From positions 52,478,920 through 52,542,919 of the forward strand of contig CM037861.1 in assembly GCA_021292105.1 (NCBI GenBank): a stretch of 64,000 bases of DNA. Reading direction: 5' to 3'. Of the stretch, positions 57,190 to 64,000 are shown piece by piece. The DNA is from Anadara kagoshimensis. Lineage: Eukaryota; Mollusca; Bivalvia; Arcoida; Arcidae. The stretch's first letter is position 1. Each line of letters begins with the position of its first letter. The notes under the pieces were generated by a model, which worked only from the letters and a program-made list of their open reading frames with translations, searched no databases and was not told the DNA's origin. The position numbers and the translations under genes were made by a program.

Positions 57190-58107
57190 TAAGACTAATG
57201 TTCCTTCAGCAATGGAAGGTAATGACTCTGTTGTTTACTCTGAACTTCAATCAATGCATGTCAATAAAAGATAGTACTAATCTACAATCACTTGTACATA
57301 CAAAGGAGTGTGTAAATGCAAATGCTTTGAGTAAATCATCTTAAATAATATTTGAGGATAATTAAGTTCGTCCATATGTATATACATAAGGGACCCAAAT
57401 TGTGTTGGAATTTTAAATTAAGCTAGCTTATACCCTTGATGTTCCAAATTAAATCATTATGGATGCATTTCCCTATTGTATGTTTTTGTTCAAAGTGAAA
57501 ATGTGTGTCCCAGTGAATATAATCCCACTTTCTCTAGATGGTTATTTTTGAATAAATTAAGACTTTTTATCTTTCGCTCCATGACGTTTTTATAAATTAA
57601 TGAAATCTATTTATTAAGAAATTTTCAATGGAATAAAATGTAAAGAAAACTCGTGTTTTCACATAGCCAATAGAAGTAAGAGATCCGTACAATTGTTTTG
57701 TAAAGGTACACATTGTACGCTGATTATGACATGTTAAAAACTGTTTTATCAATTTAGCAACAATTATGTTTGTATATATAGCGCTGAACACATGTTTCTG
57801 TTTAACTTCACAGAGTAATTTATATATTTTGTTTCTAAGATCATTGAAGGCAACCGAATTAAAATCTTTCGAATAGTCATTGATTTTGGTGTTAATCTGG
57901 CTTTAACTAAATAAAACCACAAAATAGCCTACAACCTTATTGTTTTATTCCTGAAAAAACTCTATTCGCATGACCTGTACAGCTTGAAAATACTCTAATG
58001 ACCAATTATAAAGAAGTATAATCTATGAGAAAAACGGTCAATAAATATTATACAAATCCTACCATCTTTCTTAGAATAGTTAAATACGTTCAACTGCGGA
58101 TTGCATA
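57190..58107. other. Nothing recognised
   Basis: AT-rich with no coding-like frame or repeat. Confidence 0.45.
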
Positions 58108-58215
58108 AAGTAAACAAACATACTGCTGCTTGTAAAATCACAATCCCAAAAGCGAAGTAAAAACTTTGAAAACTGACAATTAAGTTAAACACTTGAACTT
58201 CCGCCAAAAAGGTGA
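58108..58215 (-). repeat. Rep-A fragment
   Basis: Terminal half: aaaatcacaatcccaaaagc, aaaactttgaaaactgacaa, gaacttccgcc. Confidence 0.65.
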
Positions 58216-58362
58216 TACACCGAAAGAGTAATAAACTGCTTAAACATGTGATCTTAGAGTAAATATTTAGTTAAATTTACGCTTGACGTATGATAGTGTA
58301 ATAGATAAAAGATAATTATAGAAATAATCACTACAGTCAAGTTCGGTTATCTCTATAAATAA

Positions 58363-58935
58363 AAAACAAACATACTAATCCATGTATAAATCACAATCCA
58401 AAAACAAAGTAGAAACTGACAAGTAAGGTTAGAGACGTGAACTTCCACCAGGGAAGTGAGACCGGGTGCTCCTATAAAATGTGTATATACTAGTGACTTC
58501 GAGCTTGGATAATGAATATGAATTAAGCAAGTATAAAGAAATGTGAATGACGAATCAAAACGGAAAGTGAAGCCTACAATGTACCCAAACTCAAAATATA
58601 CATGTATATAAGTAAGGAATTGCAGAAGATATAAACCCCTAGTAATCAGAAAGAAACATACTATCCATGTCCGAGTCACAATCAAGAAGCAAAGTATAAA
58701 ACTTTGGAACTTACACGTCAGGTTAGACACGTGAACATTAACCAGAGAAATGAGGTCGGGTGCTCCTATAAAATGAGTATATACTAGTTTCAGATTGGAG
58801 CATGGATAGTGAATATGAATTAAGCAAGTATAAAGAAATGTGGATGACGAATCAAAAAGTAAAGTGAACAGTTCGGGTACAGTGAATCCTACAATGTACC
58901 CAAACTCAAAATATACATGCATATAAGTAAGGAAT
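58363..58935 (-). repeat. Rep-A fragment plus unrelated tail, tandemly duplicated (285 bp)
   Basis: Each unit starts with a reverse Rep-A terminal half (ccatgt at 58380 and 58665), stops at gggtgctcctataaaatg, and continues with a shared non-Rep-A segment (gaatatgaattaagcaagta, cctacaatgtacccaaactc). The unit is 285 bp, a multiple of three. Confidence 0.85.
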
Positions 58936-58939
58936 AATA

Positions 58940-60120
58940 AATCACAGAAGATATAAAACCATAGTAAATATCACCAAAAGAGTCTTCGAATACGGTGATA
59001 TTTAGGTAAGAGTTCCTTTTGTACCCCCACCTGTTAAAATTTATGTAATTTCTAAAAAAAAATTTAACAGAAATGTTCAAAATTGTTTGATTCCGTCATT
59101 TTTAGGCTTATTTAGTCGAAATTAAAATTTTAATGGAGAGTACAAATGAAACTCTCCCCGAAATTTATTCAACCATGACGATTTTAGTGAATATTATTCT
59201 TTGATTGCATAATTAACTACCAGGATTGTTCAATTTATAATAACAAACAGTCATTACCACTGGTATTTCGCGATCGTAAATTGTTTCAAAAATCTGTTGT
59301 AACTATAATAAACAACCATTGTTATACTTTTTATATTAAAGATGTCATATGTGTTTTTGTTATTGTTCCAACAATAAGTGGGATGGTTTGAATTATACAA
59401 AATTACCCTATTTTGCATATAGATATTTTATTTTCGTCTACAGCTAAATTGCACAAATAAATTCTATTAATTTACGCATAATTTTAAGCACTCCTGCAAA
59501 TAGCCGTCATTCGAACTCAACTATATTGTTTTAGTTTAACTATTGGTATCGGCACACAATGAAATCTGCATACATCTGAATGAATTTGAGGACATCTAGG
59601 AATATTAAAATCTCCACGGACGATTTATCGCATAACCTTCAAGAACTGAATCTATGTCTATCTAGTGTCATTGGCTGGTAATGGAGATATACTCCCAGAT
59701 GGCATGTGCAAAAATTGAGAACTTTGACATATTTTTTTTCTAATTTTTGCATATGCCATACAATAAAGTATTCAGGGTCTGTGGGAATTTATACTTAGTA
59801 GTAATATTGGTTATAGGTAGTGTATAAAAATAACATTTGACACAATATAAGCTTTACTGTACCCTCCTTCCTTTTATCAATACCAGCATCCGGTTTCACA
59901 TAAAATGCATTGGTATTTCTGATTATGGAATGAGGTAATAACTTCTGTCATTTCGCGTATTTTCTTCTTCTTGTATGTAAAATGTATCATTTGCTTAATC
60001 TGTACTAGACGATGATTTAACATGAACGTAACTCGCCATTGTCAAATGTAATAATGACTGCTCTTATTGGCACTTTGCTTGAGTTACCTATGCATTACGT
60101 TCTTTATCGTATGCGTAGTA
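58940..60120. other. Nothing recognised
   Basis: AT-rich; a weak inverted pair tggcatgtgcaaaaattgag / ctaatttttgcatatgccat at 59699-59760 forms a small stem. Confidence 0.45.
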
Positions 60121-60121
60121 T

Positions 60122-60300
60122 TTTCGTAGATGCAGGTGTAGCTAGGTAACCAGGTGGTGCTTTCTCTCCAGGAGCACGCGGCCTCACTTCCTTGGTGGAA
60201 GTTCACGTGTCTTACCTGACTTGTCAGTTCCAAAGTTTTTACTTTGCTTCTGGATTGTGATTCGGATATGGATTAGAATGTTTGTTTTTGATCATACTAG
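60122..60300 (+). repeat. Rep-A copy
   Basis: Core gtgctttctctccaggagca, then cttccttggtggaagttcac and ctggattgtgattcggatat to gtttgtttttgatc. Hammerhead copy C follows about 140 bp on. Confidence 0.75.
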
Positions 60301-60441
60301 AGGTTTTGCTATACAATAATTTAACATGAACTTTAGGTGGAAATCGTCATATAAAATAATTACTATTTCCTTATCGCATTTTGCTTTAGCTATCCATGCG
60401 TTATGTTCTTGTATTATTACTTCACTTGTTTAAATTTTGCA

Positions 60442-60485
60442 GTAATAAACGGGCGTTTCGGAATAAAATTCATCATCAGTAGTGC
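60442..60485 (-). ncRNA. Hammerhead ribozyme-like motif, copy C (intact core)
   Basis: Minus strand. Stem I 5' GCACTA, intact core CTGATGA, stem II GAAT-TTT-ATTC, intact GAAA, then a two-pair stem III closed over GCCC and a GTT cleavage triplet. The 3' side of stem I (TATTAC) no longer pairs well, so cleavage would be weak at best. Confidence 0.7.
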
Positions 60486-60627
60486 TCAGACCAAAATTGT
60501 AAAAAATTCAAAAATTTGAAAAAGATGTAAAAATGTGAAAAATAGAAGGGTCAAAAGGTATTTCACATTTAAGACAATACTTTGAACGATTAAGTTTATT
60601 ACATATTATACCTTTTTCACTATTGCA

Positions 60628-60670
60628 GCACTGGGCGGTCATTAAGAATACAATTCCTCTTCAATAGTAC
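60628..60670 (-). ncRNA. Hammerhead ribozyme-like motif, copy D (decayed)
   Basis: Minus strand. GTACTA, TTGAAGAG (core damaged), stem II GGAAT-TGT-ATTC, TTAAT for CGAAA, then GACCGCC and CAGTGC. It is recognisable by position and by the flanks it shares with copies A, B and E. It lies 186 bp from copy C in the same orientation. Confidence 0.55.
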
Positions 60671-60933
60671 TTAGAACAAAATTATGAAACCAAAACTTTT
60701 TTCCAAGATGCTGAAAAGATTACAAAAGGACCAAGATATAGTTTAACAAATTTAGCTAAGGGAATACTTTGCATGAAGGAGTATACCTTAGTTTTTGAGG
60801 AAATTTGAATTTTTATACAAGCAGCAAATTTCGACAATGGTATTTTTCTGACAATAATACACAATTATTGCCAACTGAGTTTGTGATATCCTATACGTAG
60901 TGTTTACGTGGCTTATACTAGACAATAACTTAT

Positions 60934-61216
60934 ATCGGCAAACAACGTTAACCTGTCCGCTTGACCTTTAATTAATATATTATTTATAAGTACATTTATG
61001 CACATTGACCACAGATGTTTTCTCGTTTACATACTGAGAACAATAACCATATGTATTAAGTATACATTACAATTTATTGTGAATCCTAACTACTGTATAA
61101 GAAGAAACATTCGCGAAAATTTCCTACCGATAATATTTATTCTTATACAGTATATCAATATACCTGAATATACCTAATGAGAGGTCAAACGGGTAGGTCA
61201 ATGTTGTTTGCCAATA
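60934..61216. mobile_element. AGGTCA-rich MITE, long copy
   Basis: Left atcggcaaacaacgttaacc and cttgacctttaatt pair with right gagaggtcaaacgggtaggt and caatgttgtttgccaat. About 283 bp with palindromic AT-rich interior. Confidence 0.65.
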
Positions 61217-61219
61217 CAA

Positions 61220-61774
61220 AACTTTAATACGTTTGTACAATCAAGCATTAATAAAATCATATTTCAATCGCAAGGTAATTACAATAAAATAAGAAGAACA
61301 TTTTAATTTCCTGTGTTTAGTGTACATCTTGAATCACGATATTCCTATCTAGGAATTAATACCGTCTAATATCAAGTAACATCAAACGTTTGTAAATACT
61401 GCGAAATAACTAATTTAGATTAAAAACAGTTATCAAAGACAAAATCATACAAAAGGAAGTATCATGGTTTCACATACATCATGGTTTTACTATAAACTTA
61501 TAAATTCTAGGTATTTTGTAATAATTTTAAAGAGTAAACAATATTTTCAAATTATTACTTATTTTTATGTGCACCTTGTGTATCTTTGTTTTATTAAATA
61601 AATACGAATACAAAAAAACACTTTTTTGATGTGTTATTTTGGTATATATTTATCTGATAAACAGTCAAAAGTAGCATATCTTTCTATTTGACACTTTTGT
61701 CAGGACAAATAACAAAAATACAAACACGCCACCGTTTGTGAATTATCCCTACATATCTACTTATATTTATATTA
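61220..61774. other. Nothing recognised
   Basis: AT-rich with no structure that I can support. Confidence 0.45.
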
Positions 61775-62312
61775 TTAAGTTATATCTCATTTTTGACACC
61801 CAACAAAAGCCTACATTTGAAGCTGTAAGACAAATATGATGACTTCAATTTTTATATTGCCAACTTTCCCTTTTTATACAGTAATATACCTGCTTCTCTT
61901 GCATATGACATATTTGTTTCACAATACAGCTTGTTCCACTACAGGGACTTTAGGAAACGAAGCAAGATGCTTAAAAAATATTGACGCATGGATATTACAA
62001 GTCTAGGCCTATCAAGGCCCTAAAAAGTATTAATGTCCTCATCACGGTATTGTTGATAAGTATGATGTCTCTGTATTCAAAATTACCATGGATATATTTG
62101 ATGTCCGAAAGTTAATGGTTACTTTCGTTCTCAATTTTGATTGCACACGTATAGGGTGTAGTTAGGTAAACAGGAAACGCTTACCTTTAAGAGCACCCGA
62201 CCTCACTTCCTCGATGGAAGTTCACGTGCTATCTTAATTTACTACTTTTTAAAATTCTAAACTTTCCTTTTAAATTTGAACATGAATAGGTATGTTTGTT
62301 TTGATTTAAAAA
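61775..62312 (+). repeat. Rep-A, one of the two longest copies
   Basis: Begins gttatatctcatttttgaca, continues through catttgaagctgtaagacaa, ccactacagggactttagga, tattgttgataagtatgatg, acgcttacctttaagagcac to gaataggtatgtttgttttg. Collinear with 45018-45582. Confidence 0.8.
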
Positions 62313-64000
62313 TTACTCCCCTTTTAAAAGTGTTAAAAAGTACATTGCATAAAAATAATTAATACATTTAAATTTGATATTACATCTGTGGTTTCCACAC
62401 TCCAGTTTATCACTTAAATGATTAATATGGATGAAAGTGCTGCATTAATGTTTTCCAGAAAAAGAGATATCTGCAGAAAATTCTCAAAAGAAATCGAAAA
62501 AAATAATTAATCGATTTGTAACATTAAATTTGATATTGTATCAACAATTTTAATACTAATAATCTGTTAAAACATTGAAATGATTGATATGAATAAATTT
62601 GTGGGCGGAGCTATGTGAATGCAATTTCAAACTGTCATAGAAACCATAAAACATGATGACACGTGGATCAATATTCATCTAACTATTGTTTAAAAGACCT
62701 AAATCATAAAATAGGTTTGTGGTTTGGGAATAGGTCTGTTTGTGTAAAGGTAATTTGCTGTGAAGGACGAAAATCTCACAAAAATGAATGATCAGACTGG
62801 ATGAAACCATTTTGTAGAAAGGTGTCTTATCTTTCCTGATCACGCGGTTGTCCATCTTCGTTTTACTAAGGATTCCCGTTACTAAAAGCTAAACTAGTTT
62901 ATTTTTATCAGGAAAAACGCAATAGTTTTTACATTGTTTCTTTCCCCAGTTTAAATAGTTGTTTGGAATAAAATTGTAGCTTAGAAACAATCCCTAGGGA
63001 ACAGCCGATGGAACAAGCTAAGTAAAACAAACTATGGAAAACTCATTGAAACCAGCTGAGTACATGCCACTAGGAAACAGTCAATAAAAACAGCCGAGAA
63101 ACATTCAATAGGAAACAGTCTAAGAAATCAGCTGAGAAACATCTATAGTAACAGTCAAGTAAATCATTTCGGGTACAGCAGCAATGAAACTAGCTGAAAA
63201 TCTGTCATTAGGGAACAGTCAATAAAACCAAGAATGAGAACAACAAAATCAAACAGATTTTTAAAAAATAAACACATATTTGATTTCAATGTTACATAGT
63301 TTTACATTAGATCAGAAGATAAATAATCTGTGATCTATAATTTATAGTTATATAATTTAATTTATAGTTTTTCGTATTTCATTATACCATCCTGCTCTGC
63401 TGTACATACAAAACATCAGAACAGACTTGAATGTGACTAGATACTTAATCTCAATAATAAAGATATAGCATTACAATCACAAGGAGGATGCAACTAGAAA
63501 TGATTAGACGAGTAATCATATGTGGGGTCATAAAATACTAAGTCTTCTAGCTGGTACGTTTGTTTGTGTATCTGCGCTGTACACATGTATCAAAAATCCT
63601 TGACAAATTTAGTAATTACGTGATCTTTCACTCATTAGAAAAGTGTGGTCCGGTGGTCCGGAATGGTTAGCACCTCCTCGAGAAAAGCAAGCAACGAGTG
63701 AAACATGAAAATCGAGATAAACGTATACAGAAACCACTGACTACTATAATCTCAACTCTGGATAGACACGAGATAGTACTAATGGTTTTATTGGCGTCGT
63801 TAAAGTTCTTAGAGTGTGGACTCATACGAAAACTAATGTCAAAATAGTATCCAGTGCCAATCAAGTTTATTCGGAGGAACTTTTCCATGATCAATACTCG
63901 TGTCTGAGTAAAAACCTTTTACTACATAGGTATGGGTTCTCTATGGCATGTACAACGTTGAAAAAATTATGTTTTACAAAATACTTGATCAGTTCTTTTT
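62313..64000. other. Nothing convincing to the right edge
   Basis: A run of short degenerate aaacagtcaa/cagctgagaaac blocks lies at 62995-63230. A Rep-A-like scrap (tccggaatggttagcacctc) lies at 63655-63677. A minus-strand frame at 63667-63894 contains IGTGYYF, faintly like the IGTDYW of TARP first exons, but lacks the GLW motif and a good splice donor, so I do not call it. Confidence 0.4.

Noticed and set aside
58353..58922. 189-codon minus-strand frame as a membrane protein gene
   Set aside because: It spans two units of a tandem duplication made partly of the Rep-A repeat. The hydrophobic look follows from T-rich codons, and no splice or start context supports it.
63667..63894. Minus-strand frame as the missing TARP first exon
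   Set aside because: IGTGYYF resembles IGTDYW only loosely, the GLW..C motif is absent, and no good GT donor follows in phase.

Overview
The window is animal nuclear DNA, most likely from a bivalve or closely related mollusc. It is AT-rich, has GT-AG introns, many TACATGTA-type palindromes, and several dispersed repeats of the kind I recall from mussel and oyster genomes: a tRNA-derived SINE, the GAGCTCACCTGAGC-type repeat, the ATACCCCCGC/GCGGGGGGTAT repeat, and a repeat with the core CTTACCCTTCCGGAGCACC. The mollusc assignment is inference from these repeats; no species marker gene is present.

Two genes are clear. (1) Positions 743-18510, plus strand: 22 coding exons of SEC31 (SEC31A-type), the outer-coat subunit of COPII vesicles. 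The first exons (start codon and roughly the first 150 residues) lie before the window. All splice phases join into one open frame of 1040 residues ending in TAA at 18508-18510, followed by about 1 kb of 3'UTR and an AATAAA at 19503. (2) Positions 30995-24974, minus strand: the last three coding exons of a stargazin-like TARP (CACNG-type, claudin fold) ending in the PDZ ligand RRTTPV. Its first exon (TM1 and most of the first extracellular loop) was not found; if it is further upstream, more than 33 kb to the right edge may be its first intron. The two genes converge, with about 5.5 kb between them.

The SEC31 introns hold a pogo-like non-autonomous transposon (5768-7136), a GAGCTCACC-type repeat with internal 166-bp tandem units (10254-11575), a SINE (11735-11945), a 1-kb TIR element carrying a short coding-like stretch (15126-16163) and a Tc1-like MITE. 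The intergenic part (19526-24973) holds a fold-back tRNA-like element, several MITEs, a CRE/GC-box cluster and a 130-bp near-perfect hairpin.

From 31 kb to 64 kb I see no convincing gene. This region is crowded with repeats: about 20 copies of one dispersed family on both strands (called Rep-A here), tandem arrays with units near 45, 57, 146 and 34 bp, fold-back MITEs and a decayed LINE tail. The most striking signal is a small dispersed family with the full layout of a type I hammerhead self-cleaving ribozyme: five copies at 45833, 52230, 52793, 60442 and 60628. Two of them sit in tandem 186 bp apart, as in metazoan retrozymes or Penelope-like element termini. Each copy carries some damage, but together they define an intact consensus.
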